Shown here piece by piece: positions 30,807 through 43,209 of a DNA stretch of 64,000 bases. The stretch spans positions 15,806,501-15,870,500 of the forward strand of contig NC_092240.1 of the NCBI RefSeq assembly GCF_036320965.1, in the 5' to 3' direction. Within the stretch, counting starts at the first letter, position 1; every line of letters begins with the position of its first letter. The position numbers and the translations under genes are program-made. This DNA comes from Panulirus ornatus. Lineage: Eukaryota > Arthropoda > Malacostraca > Decapoda > Palinuridae. The notes under the pieces were generated by a model. The model saw only the letters and a program-made list of their open reading frames with translations. It had not been told where the DNA came from and made no database searches.

Positions 30807-33800
30807 ATCATTCAATAATGTAAAATGGTCCAAATCTTGCTCTATTATTCCTTAAACACTTTATTTACCCTACAGAACATAATCACTTAATTCTTAAAAC
30901 CATATGTAATATCAAGCTCAGAGACCTGAATATAAGTTAAGAGAATTATATCGTATTCTATAAAAAATATGGCAATAAAGGTGAGGTTATAAATATCAAG
31001 GAAAATGTCAGAATTAATCAATATAACTAAAAGGGAAACATAAAACAAAAATTACAAAAAACTTTATCAACCATTTCAACGGCCAAGTACTATCTGAACT
31101 TTTGACATCCAAGTTGAAATGTACCAAATACAACAAAAACTGAAGATTACATCAACTGCTGTTGAATGTCAGCTAAACTGAGGCATATCACACGTTCATA
31201 CAACCGCACAACCACTGCACAAGCAGCACCTAACAACACACCATATCAATGTGAGCATATTTATAATAAAAATTCCAGCTAGTAAAGAAGGTTTTTCATA
31301 TATTATTGACTTTATATAAGTGTTTTACCCACTATTTGGTGAACATCACATTTTCCCTTATATTCAGAATCCTCCAAAACTTCTCCATATCAAGCTCTAC
31401 ATCTGTCATTCCATAGTCTATTTATCAATCTACCACTGATGGTTTCAATGCACTGCAAAACTATTAATTCAGCAATCATAACCACATTAACGACCCCCAA
31501 CCAAAATGCTTTGCCCCCAACCTCACATTAACTAAATTGTGGCATAAATCTATGTAAATAATGTTAAATAACGTCAGACCAGCCGGTGCCAATTGGTCGG
31601 CAAAATAACAATTATTTATAGGTAGCTTATTCTCTTTACTTACCGTTTCGAACATACCGAAAATTTTGTCAAGTTAACATAGATCTAATAGGTTAGGCTT
31701 GGTTTAGTTGCTGCTGTTTTTCCGATAGTTTATGGTGTTTTTTGAACGATTCTGACCATATTTTTCGAAAGCTGGGGGATGCACGAAACGATTTTTCAGC
31801 TTTCCCTTCCTAATGTACAAGTTTCATATGCCGTGTGTCACAACAGCTAACGTCTTAAGATCTATAACACCTAAGAGTTTGGATAATCTGTCAGGAACTT
31901 GTAATCCAAAACAGGTTTGTAAAATATACCGGCTTTTAAATTTCGAAATCTGCCCGATTTACCTGAATAATCATCTATATCTACTTCTTTACATCAATCA
32001 ACTTTGAATCTCACCTGTGGACATTCGAGAATTTATCAAGGGGAATAAATGAAATGCCTTCCTATGAAAATTTACGGTCCATTTAAGACTGCGGCGTATA
32101 GGGAAAGCATAACACGTTATCATTGCGGCAGCCTTCTGTATGTAAACATTGGATGCAACCATAATACTCGTAGTACCATAGGTAAAACTCGTTAATCATA
32201 AAGCATACAAATAGCTCATATCACTCTTAGATAACAAAATACTTAATTCAATATTCATACAGAACAATTTTGCATTTCAAGATTTAATACTTTCCATTTT
32301 ATCGCTTAAAAAGTAGAAAAAGGCAAGCACATTCATGTTGCTGGAACAAAATCAGCTGTTGATCAGATGTTGGAGGACGAGCAAGAATCCAAATTCCGGA
32401 TGATTATTAATCTTTGCTGTTCTGTTCTAGTTTCTGAGGGATGGTTTTTAAAAACCACATCAAAACAATTATAAACGTGCGCTTTGATTGACAGTTGATG
32501 TAAAGTGATAACTAAATAGATATTAACAAAAGTCTATCTATGAGCCATACTGAAATCCCAAATATTCAGGCTCTCTTACTTAGCTAGCAACTGATAATAG
32601 GATTTGGAAATCAATTTGGACAACTTGAATGTCAATTCACGCTTTCGGTAGAACATCACCGTAAATCTAGATGTATAAAGTCATTTTCAGTGAATTTTAC
32701 CGTATTAACTTTCACAGGTAGAACCTGAGCATTGAGCACGAGATTGGAATCTATCTACAGTTTAGTCTGTCTCGCATCACTTTGGTAGAGCTGTTCCTTT
32801 GGCCTGTGCGTCCGTGAACTCATGTAAAGTGTTTTTGAGAATAAAAAATGAAGAAACGAAAATTTTTTTTGGATATAAAACTTCATATCCAATTTCAACA
32901 TAATCTTAATAATGGAGTACTAGTGACGATATTCAAATAAGCCCACCAGTTTAAGCCTAAGCTGTCTTAATCCTTAATACATAAACTTTTTGGCATGTTT
33001 TCTTGTTCTTTGGACCCTAAACTTGTGCTTTCACGACATGAAATAGGTATGTAAGTTTTCACTGAGTCCATAAAGAATGATGACTCCGACTTGACACAAA
33101 AATTATTCGTGTAGGGTAAGGTGGCGAATTGAAGAAATTTCTCTTAAAACTATGATCCACATGCTTTAACAAGATACTACATCATTCACTTTATGCTTCT
33201 ATTCAGTTCTTTGATCTATTGTAACCAATTTGTCATTTGGTGTTGGAAAAGAAGGGGATATAGAACTGAGGGAGTATTTCAGTAATTTAGTCAGTGATAC
33301 GTTCGTGTTCCTGTTCCGATCAATGTTTATTACTCATGGATTTTTTTTTTTTTTTTCAAATTAAGTCTTTGAAGCATAATTCATCTAGTCTTTATATCTG
33401 GTTTTGTCAAGTATTGTCGTTAGCAAATTCCTTCATAGCAGCTTTTGTGATACCCGCTTACATCTATGACGAAACTCTCCCTTATGTCATATCAATTTAT
33501 CACGTTCCAGATAGCGGATACACATGAAGACGCTGGTTAGCCTTCATCTTTGATCCCTCTTTTTCTCCCTTACTTCCTCTGGCTTTTAGTTGGAGTCTCA
33601 AACAATATGTCCAAGTAACTTTTGACACAAAAGGCATTTAGTATTCACGGCTCTGAGGACCATACACTGAAGGACGGTACTGAGATTCAATGTACTGCAA
33701 GATGACATCATGCCGTTATTCTTCCTTGAGGTTCCGAAATCTCAAATTTTTTTCTCTTCTAAGATGAAGGGGAAATGCTATTTTAGATCATGTAAGCTTG

Positions 33801-33990
33801 GAAAAAATCAAGCAGTCTATTCATGGATGCAAGGAAGCTCAAATTCTTCAACAGTCAGCACCAGGACTAACAATAACAGATTCCATCAGTTGGACGTCAG
33901 TCTTTCAAGGACTGAGCAAGTCACATCGTTCCACAGAACTTTCAGCCCGATAGATAAATTACAGCAGGGGACTTTCTACGCAGCAGGTAC
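30807..33990. other. Unique-looking intergenic or 5' intronic DNA
   Basis: No repeat family recognised. A strong minus-strand donor (AACG|GTAAGT, exon side from 31644) and a plus-strand candidate (CAAAACAG|GTTTGT, about 31916, ending a short open frame from 31814) lie within about 170-275 bp of each other, which could mark divergent transcription. Neither can be tied to a protein family. Confidence 0.4.
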
Positions 33991-33994
33991 ATCA

Positions 33995-34445
33995 TAGGCG
34001 AATGACAACATGACCTGCTACACAAACGTAGAGCAATGTTCCCTCCCAGGTAGAGAGACTCCGGCCCAACATAACTAACAGGTTAAAAATACACCTAAAG
34101 CAACGTTACCTGCCGGATAGGATGATCGCTCATCAACGTTACTTGCAATATAAGATCCTACAACAATATTACCTGCCGGGTAGAAAGATCACATAGCGGG
34201 TGATCTGCCGCGTACTAAGATCCCATAACAATGTTATTGGCGGGAAGGAAAATCCGATTGCGATATATACCCGCCGAGTAGAAAAACACCATGATGTAAC
34301 CTGTCGATCATTTTACCCAACATTCTCATTGCTGTCTTTCTACTAGGCAGGCCACATCACCTGTGGCCTGCAGGGTAGAGTTCCCAATGGTAAATAAACT
34401 GCAGGATGGCTAGACTTCGAGGGCAATGTGACTTGCCAGGTACTG
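33995..34445. repeat. Degenerate minisatellite, period about 45-50 bp
   Basis: A unit like 'caatgttacctgccgggtag...aagatcc' recurs about nine times (clear at 34102, 34135, 34163, 34215, 34295) with heavy divergence. Confidence 0.65.
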
Positions 34446-36560
34446 TTGGACATTTCGCATGATTTTTATCATTTAGAGAGCCAATATAGTTTCGCTGGAG
34501 AGTGATATATGGTCTTATAGTTTCCATTTAGGTGAAAACTCGGTAGTTGGAATGAACCATCATATTTGATAGGAATCATTGGGACATACCAGCATTACCC
34601 TCCATGTCTGAAGGTAAACTTTTTTTTTAGATAAAATCTGTGCTAAGGAGTACTTCAACCAGATTTTATGATGGAAGTTGATCTTTTCTATTACTTTAGA
34701 TTGTTATATTCATTGAAAATTCTATAAGAAGCGACATATAGATTTTCAGTAAAGAAAATATGTAAAGTACTTTAGAACTATTCGTGTAATTAGAACATTT
34801 TCTAATCTTTCAAGATACAAAACCTTCCACCGACTATTGAAAGGGCAGATCTGCATTTCCTTTTAGAGTAGCCCACTTGGCTTGGGCAGATGCATATTCG
34901 ACACCAATTCATTTTTGATAGTAGCCAACACCATGGGCAAGACTATGCCACAATCGAAGTTATAGAAAAAGAATGATAACGAGGTTATCTTGCGAACGTA
35001 GGGACGTCTTCTTTGAAATATTTTTTCACAGTGTATCGCATATGTATCACTTGTGTGCATATGGAAGATTTTTAAAGTGGTCTGTAGCTACAGCCTCCCA
35101 CAGATTTGTTTTCCTGAGTTCAGCATGAACTTTTACTTAGCATTTACTTTGCTTTTTGTCATGTTCACAGGTTTAGAATTTCAATGACTCAATAAAATAA
35201 ATACTAGATATATAAAGCATCGTGTCAATGAAAAGATTATCAAGCGTTAGTCGAACCCGCATATAACTAAGGGCTATCGGATGTTTTATATGCCTTTTAG
35301 CGTACTCTGCCTGATCTACGTCGAGTGGTGGTGCACCGCGTTGATAGCCATCATTCCCTTTTCCCTTGAAGATCATCTGACACCCTCATCGGCGCCCCTC
35401 CTTGATATTACTGTCAAAATGCAGGTTCCCGACACCGCTGTCATCACTCTGTCATATTACATATCACCACAATGGCACACAATAAACAAAAACCAGCTGA
35501 ATTTAGTTGTGAAACGTGTGAAATGAAAATAGGAATTATAATGAAAATCATAAACAGTCCAACCTGTTCGTCCTCAACGCCCGAGGGGTATGTGGCACTC
35601 ACGGCGACACGCGAATATTTAAGAGGATTGAGAGGAAATTTCTCTTGCAGGATTGTGTTGACTCATTATTTGCTCCAGGATTGCTGTCTGTACATGCATG
35701 CAATAGTTATAAGAGGGTATGTGATAAGGATTGCAGCAAGATGAAGATGGAACGAAAGAAGTTAGCAAGAAGACTGGTAAGTGAAGTACATTCGCGGTCT
35801 TGATGTGTGGCAACATTTGAACATCCAACTTTCCGTTTGAAGCCACCAACGCGATTCGAGCAGGTTGAAGGCTAAGTTGTAACTTTAATGTTACTAATTC
35901 TTAAACAACATTATACCAGAGTTGCGGTTAGTGCTAGCTCGAGATGTAGTTTTGTCCAGTCTTATTACTAGAGAACAAATATCAGTTACCTTAATAGCTT
36001 TGCTAACTTGAACGTATTGATAAGCTGATCTGAATAATATATAGGCAAAGGGAAGACGAATAAATAAGCAAGACCTGAAAAGAGAAAAATAAAAGCAATA
36101 AGAAGAGATTATTTAGAAAAAGGAACTGGTTAGAGGGTAAATTCTCGGGAAAAGGAACGGAAATCAGTGATTTAGTCCTGGGAGGTCCTAAAAGGAGGCG
36201 CGAGATTCCTGGCGTGCACTTCTCCGGAAGACCAGCACAAATCTTTCCTTCAGCTCTCACTATCAGCTGTTCTACCGAACCTGCAGCCATTTGCGGCCTG
36301 TAGTTAAAGTTTCCATGATTAGAAGGTTGATTTTTATAGGAAAATGTGACTTCTTTTCTCATTTCCGACGGAATGTAGGGATAGTCCTTGGATGGTACAC
36401 CAACGTCTTCCCCTGGATGATGTCGTCTGTGGGAACCGACATTCTCACAGCAGGAGACTGATATTACGCAACATCCGACTGTAACTGCACCAGCGAAAAG
36501 GTAAAAAGTTCCCTAACAGAGAGGATCTCATGTGTCCTTGTCGCATTGTCCCCTCGTCGA
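34446..36560. other. Unique-looking sequence without a supported gene
   Basis: Short open frames occur on both strands. The best-looking are 35281-35526 (+) and 36003-36362 (-; starts MAAGSVEQLIVRAEGK at an internal methionine with a good Kozak context). Neither shows a family motif or a strong in-frame splice donor, so I leave them uncalled. Confidence 0.4.
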
Positions 36561-36966
36561 GAATGGTTGGCCCATCATGAGAAAAGTTTCATAACAAAAG
36601 AGCCAAGAAAGGTCGCGGTCCGCGAGGAGACACCTGGCCGACGCCCCCTCACTGTCGTTCGTTCCTTAACGTCATGGCGGCAAATGTGTCTCAAACTATA
36701 ATGCTCAATTATATACATATTTTAGTACATATCAGTACTCTAAAGAAAAATATATATTTTCTCTCACCTTTTCAAAATGATGACTGCTCTAGGAAGAAAT
36801 CTTGCTCGCGGTGGCGGGTGGCTGGAGTACCCAGCTGATGTAAACAACAATGGGTCTCAGGTAGAGGGCAGCAGTGGATGGTCATGGTGGTTGTGTTGTA
36901 GTGTTATCCAAGATTGTTGTAGCCTGTGATCGTCCTCACCCCTGTAGTGCTCTCATCCCGGTGTAG
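36560..36966 (+). promoter_or_regulatory. Possible promoter and first non-coding exon
   Basis: This stretch is locally richer in CpG than its surroundings (ggtcgcggtccgcgaggaga, ggccgacgccccctc) and has a YY1-like core cgtcatggcggc at 36670-36681. Downstream is a strong plus-strand splice donor, ggtgtag|gtaagacc, after 36966. A small open frame starting at the tandem methionine codons near 36777 (MMTALGRNLARGGGWLEYP) lies in between. These fit a plus-strand 5' exon, but no downstream exon was found; a minus-strand start for MTPAP is the alternative. Confidence 0.3.
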
Positions 36967-37084
36967 GTAAGACCGTCGAGTCGTGGTTTATAAAAACAGG
37001 TGTTTCCCAAGAGTGTCATGACAAGACAGAGGTAGGTGAGGTTTGTGTCCCATGCTTCCTCCTACCCCCTAAGATGGAAAAGAT

Positions 37085-37089
<5 letters not shown>

Positions 37090-37151
<62 letters not shown>
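37090..37151. repeat. (AT)n microsatellite
   Basis: About 31 AT units. Confidence 0.97.
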
Positions 37152-37153
<2 letters not shown>

Positions 37154-37950
37154 GATAGGAAATTGATAAACAAAAAGTAACAGGTGAAACTAAAGGAAAA
37201 TTAATTTCGCCTGGATTTTTTTTCAAGGAAATTCTGCTTAACATTCGTGAAGGATTTTTCCAATTAAAGATTTTGATTCTTAACAGGTAACATAGTAATT
37301 GAAACCAGGACTTTATCCGAAACTTCCCGCCCATTATTCACTAACCGTCAGTCCTAACCCATCACTCCAGCATTCCTTCAGTGGTCACCCAGTCGTCACC
37401 TTTCATCCGACATTCTCCACGTAAACGCCTTACCGTCACCAAATTGTGGGACTATAGCCACTACTCTCTTCATCATGGAGAGGATCTTAAAGGTGGTTTA
37501 TCTACGAGAGGAAGACTTGTTCTTTTTTTACGTAGCATTTTATAACACTGCCATGATCAGGTTGAGCGCCATCCTGCAGACGTGTTGCCTTAAGATCATG
37601 CATTTTAGTATAATTACCCCTATAACATTGACATTTTTATCCCAGTATTAACTCATATGATGGAATCAGGTTGACTAATTTCAGTTTTTTAAGTTGTTAA
37701 GTAGATTTTTGACTAGCATTACGAAAAGCAAGTCATACTAGTTAGTTCATAAGACTTGAAAATGACACTGCGATAACGTCACATGTTCAATCCGTAGACT
37801 AGGAAGAACGCTCCGACATCACCTGCAACCCGGAGAAGAATCCAAGCCAGAATTCGTTAAACACGAGCTAGTGAGTCAAATTCATAATAAACTGATATCA
37901 TCGGCCAAGTTTATACGTTTCTATCTTTTAACTCTTTTACTTAACACTGT
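37152..37950. other. Unassigned sequence
   Basis: No repeat or coding signal recognised. Confidence 0.4.
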
Positions 37951-37959
37951 GTTTGAAAA

Positions 37960-38510
37960 GTTGATAGAATATCACAGTGGACGTTATGGGATGAGTTACA
38001 ATCGGTCATTGGTCCAGGTGCAGTGATGTATAGGTGCATACGTTCTAAGGTATGTTAATGACGACAGTGATTGCAGGCGACGCTAAACTGTAACGCAGAA
38101 CGCTACGACAGAAAATGAACGTCTACAGCTTTATATTAACTTAGACAAAGTGATAGGTTGGGCTCCAGAGTGGCAAGTGGATTCATAATGTCTGTAAGCT
38201 AACAATTTTACGACAAGACAAAGTGTAGTGTAAACTCTGATTAGCTCCATATCGTTCAGTAGGAAAAAGACCGGTGTAAGTCTCTTGTGACGTAAGTCAA
38301 GTGAGTAGTGCGTAGTGCTAATAAACGTACCTTCAGTAATGTGCTAATGTTGGTTATCCGCAAGAACATGAAAAGACGTAGATGAAACAGGTTGCAGAGG
38401 CGAGTTATTGAGATGATTACCACACAGAAAAACGAATCTTATCAAAGCTGTGCAAATGACCTAAATATATTTAGTCTGGAAAAAAGAAGAGTAAGAGAAG
38501 ATTTACCATA
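37960..38510 (+). mobile_element. Degenerate CR1/Jockey-like LINE, RT C-terminal part
   Basis: Plus-strand fragments match the well-known pattern of this superfamily in order: 'ERLQLYINLDKVIGWAPEWQV' (38120-38185, palm helix before the C-terminal half), 'GVSLL' near 38275, 'VEM'-like remnants, 'KNESYQS' and 'NIFSLEKRRVREDL' (38430-38505, the usual 'LFSLEKRRLRGDLI' end). Stops and frameshifts throughout. It is a different element family from the dominant LINE. Confidence 0.65.
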
Positions 38511-38751
38511 AGTATCCACAGTCATCAATCCCCCGCCAACCTTGATTTAAACGCGTAGATAATCTTTTTTTTTATTTCTACTTTGAGGCAACTAGTCCTT
38601 ATCTAATAGGGTTGTTAACATGGAATGACATGTCAACAAGAGTAGCTGGAAGCAACACATTTTTTTTGTTGTACGTGTACCTGTGTTTAAGTCCAAGATG
38701 TGTTATTGCGCATCCGTATTTAAAGTCTAATGGCATATTCTTTGATTTCAT

Positions 38752-38842
<91 letters not shown>
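38752..38842. repeat. (TC)n microsatellite
   Basis: About 45 uninterrupted TC units. Confidence 0.97.
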
Positions 38843-38846
<4 letters not shown>

Positions 38847-39074
38847 TGTGTTCCTGATCCTGGGGAGGACGCTGCGGTCTATTGATGTATGCATGCACTT
38901 GGTATTCAGTTTTTCGGGTTCACGCAGATAACAGGAGTATGGTAGCGAACATTTGTGTTATCTTTCACAAGTTACATTCAGTGAACTTGCCCGAGCTGAT
39001 GGTGAAAAATGGTACCAGTTCTGTGTGTAAGGGGACAGGGATGAAAGGAACGCAAAGTTGGAGACCAGTCCGAT

Positions 39075-39303
39075 TTTTTTTTTTTTTTTTTATCCATGCA
39101 TGCTCACCATTTCCCGTATGGGCGAGGTAGCGTCAAGAACAAGTGACTGACCTTTAGAGGGAAAGCTCCTCACTTAGCCCTTTGCTCTGTTCCTTCTTTT
39201 GAAAAGTTATACAGGAAGGGAGGATTTCCAGCTACCTGCTCCCGCCCCACTTCGTCGTCTTCTGCGACACGCAGGTAATACGTGGGCGGTATATTTTTTC
39301 CCT
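39075..39303 (-). mobile_element. SINE-like element A
   Basis: The reverse orientation reads T-run, atgctcaccatttcccgtat, gcgaggtagcgtcaagaaca, gaggatttccagctacctgc, cttctgcgacacgcaggtaa, ending near ttttttcccttgtcc. It abuts a CR1-like 3' fragment. Confidence 0.8.
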
Positions 39304-39409
39304 TGTCCTCAACTTTACTCTCACTCAGCCAACTCGTCACCACCAGAGCGTCAGTGCGGCCATCACCACTTACCTCCCTGAGCTCTGGCATAACAGTACC
39401 ATCACAATT

Positions 39410-39910
39410 TTTCACTCCAAAGGCTCCAGTCACGTACAAAAGACCACACTGAGGCCAGGCCTTACTTGAAATATCAAAGATAGAGAAGTATAGAGACAAG
39501 AGAAAAGAATGTATGGACTTGGGAAGAACTGGAAAACCTACAATTTGAAAAGGGTTCAGGTCGTGGCTGTTGATCATGATATGAAGAAAAAGGTACTGAT
39601 TCCGAAGATTTGCGATATAAGGAAAGAAGCAGACATTGCTACTGCTCACCTGTGAGTTGCCAGCGTCCACATAGTAATCATGTAATACTGTGGCTTGCCG
39701 ACTGTTACCTTGTCTAGTTCATGGCTGGGGCCCACAAGCGGCCAGTTCTCAGGAATAATAATCACAGTAATATCCACGTTAAAAGGATGAAGAACAAGCG
39801 CTGCGACCTAGGGCAAGTGGGTCAAGTTTTGAGGTTAGAAAGTGAGCAAGTCGGACTGCTTTGCCCTCGACCCTGTAAGGTGTTTACACAGATTACCTCT
39901 CTCAAAACTT
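39410..39910 (-). mobile_element. CR1/Jockey-like LINE 3' fragment
   Basis: The minus strand encodes VDAGNSQVSSSNVCFFPYIA then NLRNQYLF...DLNPFQIVGF, the usual C-terminal '...FFPYI..LWN.LP' and 'D...FK..V..FL' block. 39790-39900 continues upstream into sequence aligning with 58975-59060. The same non-coding 3' end (ccagtcacgtacaaaag) occurs at 43628 and 58598. Confidence 0.7.
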
Positions 39911-40958
39911 TGAAGATTTTTTGAGGATGATCTATACTTTTACGTCATGCCACCTACGTCGCGGGTGAACCTACTGACTTCAAGCCAGGTAAGCGGCTCT
40001 CCAGCAGGCGCGTGAGCGGACGTGCTCTTGCTGTGTTCTCGTGAGAGGCAGGTCGTCACTGCCTGGTAGAACCTGCCTCCTTATCATCACGAGGTATTTG
40101 CGACGAGACGGTAAAACGAGAACGCCCTGGGTCATGTCCCACCAAGACAATCTTGTGACTCGGGCTGAGTCGTGTGACTCATCTGTTACTCCACCCCGAC
40201 GCTTGGTTCACATTTGTCTTACGTCGACCAAAGACCCTTTGCCCAGCGTCACGCACGACATAAGGCTTCTTTTTACGACATACGACTCGAGGTGACACAG
40301 ATGTGACGTTCATTTAGAAGACGCCTAGAGTTAGGGTCAAGGGAGGTGACAATATTTAGACTTCGGTTTTCCTCAAGTAAGAAATAGAATTTCCCACGTT
40401 CCATCCGTCCAGATATATACCGTTTTAAGCTTGACTGTTTGGGAGAGCCTTGGGTGACGGGGTCGTGAAGTAACCATACCAGGTGAGGCCGGACAGTCAT
40501 CAGGGGGTAGAGCGAGGGCAACTGTATTGTGTATACATCATCCTATACTAACTGGACTGTATTCATGTAAGAGAAATGTTCTTCCCTCGTGTAGCTTGAC
40601 GGTGTTATAGACTGCATCGAATGCTTCTTTACAGAACTCAAATAACAGTCCTGAGCAGACCCCCAACCGTCTCTGGCAGCAATCCTCTGTCCATTCCCGT
40701 CCTGTCTAGTTACCTATAACGTGTCATGTGTCTGGTGGATCATTAGAAGCTGTGCACTTTCCTCTTGCCCTTGGTTGTTTTCCCCAGGACACAGTGTCGT
40801 GAGGCATTACCTTCTTGATGACTGATTTCTTCCATGGAATGTTAATAGCTCGTTTCCCTTAACGATAACGTGTTTGCTCGTATGATTTCTAGACAGAGAC
40901 GGTGTAGCGTGGTTGACATTCGAGCCAAGTGCAGACTTCCCCCACTTCTCATAAAGAA

Positions 40959-40966
<8 letters not shown>
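39911..40966. other. Unassigned sequence
   Basis: Moderate GC; several short open frames, none with a recognisable family or splice context. Confidence 0.4.
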
Positions 40967-41030
<64 letters not shown>

Positions 41031-41095
41031 ACCGCCGTTTTCCGCGTTAGCAAGATAGCGCCAGGAACATACAAGAGAGGCAGCATTCGCTCATT

Positions 41096-41180
<85 letters not shown>
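40967..41180. repeat. (AT)n - LINE tail shard - (CATA)n(AT)n composite
   Basis: (AT)n runs 40967-41028. 41029-41098 is a diverged minus-strand tail shard (accgccgttttccgcgttag, gcaagatagcgccaggaaca). 41098-41121 is (CATA)n and 41121-41180 is (AT)n. Confidence 0.85.
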
Positions 41181-41185
<5 letters not shown>

Positions 41186-41400
41186 GTGGATAGGAGAGAA
41201 AGAATACTTCCTACGTATTCCCTGCGTGTCGTAGAAGGCGACTAAAAGGGGAAGGAGCAGGGTGCTGGAAATCCGCTCCTCTCGTTTTTAATTTTCCATA
41301 AGAAGGAACAGAGAAGAGGGCCAAGTGAGGGTAGTTCCTCAGAGGCTCAGTCCTTTGTTCTTAACGCTACCTCGCTAACGAGGGAAATGGCGAATATGTA

Positions 41401-41403
<3 letters not shown>
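41180..41403 (+). mobile_element. SINE-like element A flanked by (AT)n on both sides
   Basis: It is full length: tccctgtggataggagagaa, cctgcgtgtcgtagaaggcg, agaaggaacagagaagaggg, aacgctacctcgctaacgag, ggaaatggcgaatatgtatg. Confidence 0.88.
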
Positions 41404-41472
<69 letters not shown>

Positions 41473-41475
41473 TAG

Positions 41476-41539
<64 letters not shown>
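41404..41539. repeat. (AT)n(GATA)n(GA)n compound microsatellite
   Basis: About 33 AT units, six GATA units and about 22 GA units follow the SINE-like 3' end without a gap. Confidence 0.97.
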
Positions 41540-41541
<2 letters not shown>

Positions 41542-41689
41542 ATGGTGAGCAGAGGAGTCCTCCAGTCTTCAGGGGGGGCCTCCGTTCACCCCGAGCTCCG
41601 TTATGTGTGACAGGTCAGTGAGAAGAATGTACAGAAGCCTCTGCCTTGTGCAGAAGTTGGCAGTGTGTCCACAGCTATATCCCCCACGC

Positions 41690-42310
41690 TCCAACCCTGG
41701 CGTTCACAACGTTGAAGGCTCTCACACCAGCGTCCACAACACTGAGATCTCTCATTCCAGCGTCTACAACCCAGACGTCCATCATACCAGCGCCTCCAAC
41801 TTCGACGTATCTCACAGTCAGGATTCCTCATTATAAGCTTTAATCAATTCATTGTCCCTCACTGACGTCCTTCATCAACTTCCTCTCACATGATGTTCTC
41901 TCAGCTCTTATGTCCCTCATTATTGGCGTCCCTCAGCACCGACTCCTTCAGCAACAGCGTTTCCTCCGAATACATCGTGAAATGTACCTCAGCCCCGGAG
42001 CTCCTCATCACTAGCGACCTTTAGCGTTATGATCCCTCAACAAGGGCGTCCTTCAGCAGCCGTGTTCCTCAGCACTGTCGTCTCACAGAATAGGCGTCCT
42101 TAATCAGCACGGCATCCTTCAGCAACTGTGTCTCCTAATCACCAGCGTTCCTCAGTATTGGCGTTCCTCAGTACTGGCATCCCTCAGCACTGGCGTCCCT
42201 CAGCATCGGCGTCCCCAACACCGGGACCCTCTACCAGTGTCCCTCACCGTGGGCGTCCCATACCACCAGGCCTCCGAGGGATGGCGTCCCTAAGCGCCGG
42301 AGTCCACCTC
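41690..42310. repeat. Degenerate minisatellite, period about 20-24 bp
   Basis: The core 'gcgtccctcagcactg' recurs about 25 times with divergence. The cleanest tandem stretch is 42143-42215. Open frames across it (for example 42128-42463 +) are S/P/T-rich by-products of the repeat. Confidence 0.75.
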
Positions 42311-43209
42311 TCCACAGACCTCCTCCGCCAGTCTTCCTTCCAAGATCTACACAAAAGCGCAGGAACGTATGGTGCGGCCGCTTTTAAAAGGACAGTGAAT
42401 TCCTTAAAATCCTTCACTCCTTCGGCTGAAAATGTGGTGTGGCAGCGGACAAAGGATCTGTAAGAGAGGGAGTGTGCCGCATTGGGGAGGAGAGGGAGAG
42501 GCCCTGGTCAGGAAGGATGTTAGGGATGGTAGGAAGGGTCCTGCACGACTCACAGGATCCTCCTCCTCCATAATACACCAACATTCCTGGGAATGACCGT
42601 AACTCTGACAGTAACCAGCAGATCTGTAACCTTCCCTCCATCAGACTTCTAACTTTTGCAGTGATTTGAGGTACATACCTCCGGATATCTCCAGCCTAAA
42701 TGATGACAGCAGCTTCAACAGTATATTATGGACGTCGATCACTTTTCATCTTCCACGGGTCACACGTGTGGTCAAGACGAGTAATAATGGTTATACCCGG
42801 GCCCTTGAGACGGTATGTGGGGATGTGAGGGACTGAACCACATCTCGACTACCTCTCAGAAGTTATCCTCCCTCACACTAACACTCTCCATCATATCGTC
42901 AGGATCTATAGGGCCTCTTGCTGATGGCCACCAGCAACCATCTCCATCCTTGTGGATTCAACATAGCAAAAAAGACGGTATTTGTCATGTTCCAGTAAAC
43001 CTCAACATCCTCGACTGAAGAAATTTTCACATCGACCCCATGATGGCCTTGTAAACCTTCACGTGTATAGATTTCGTTTTTCATCAAAAGTAACCGTAAA
43101 TAATGTCCTAATGGTAATAGAAACCCAAAATGCTATGATTTGTTGATATAATGGAATAATGAACATTGTAAGAATGTAACTCATCAAGACTAAGACAGAA
43201 ACACATAAC
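42311..43209. other. Unassigned sequence
   Basis: No repeat family recognised. Short open frames only. Confidence 0.4.

Noticed and set aside
31644..31680. MTPAP coding exon joined to 27155
   Set aside because: The required frame hits a TGA eight codons upstream with no start codon and no acceptor in between.
36003..36362. MTPAP first exon or mitochondrial targeting peptide (MAAGSVEQLIVRAEGK...)
   Set aside because: The frame has acidic residues unlike a typical targeting peptide and no in-frame phase-1 splice donor; it ends in a stop just before a plausible donor.
42128..42463. 111-codon Ser/Pro-rich protein gene
   Set aside because: It lies mostly within a degenerate minisatellite and has no signal peptide or domain.
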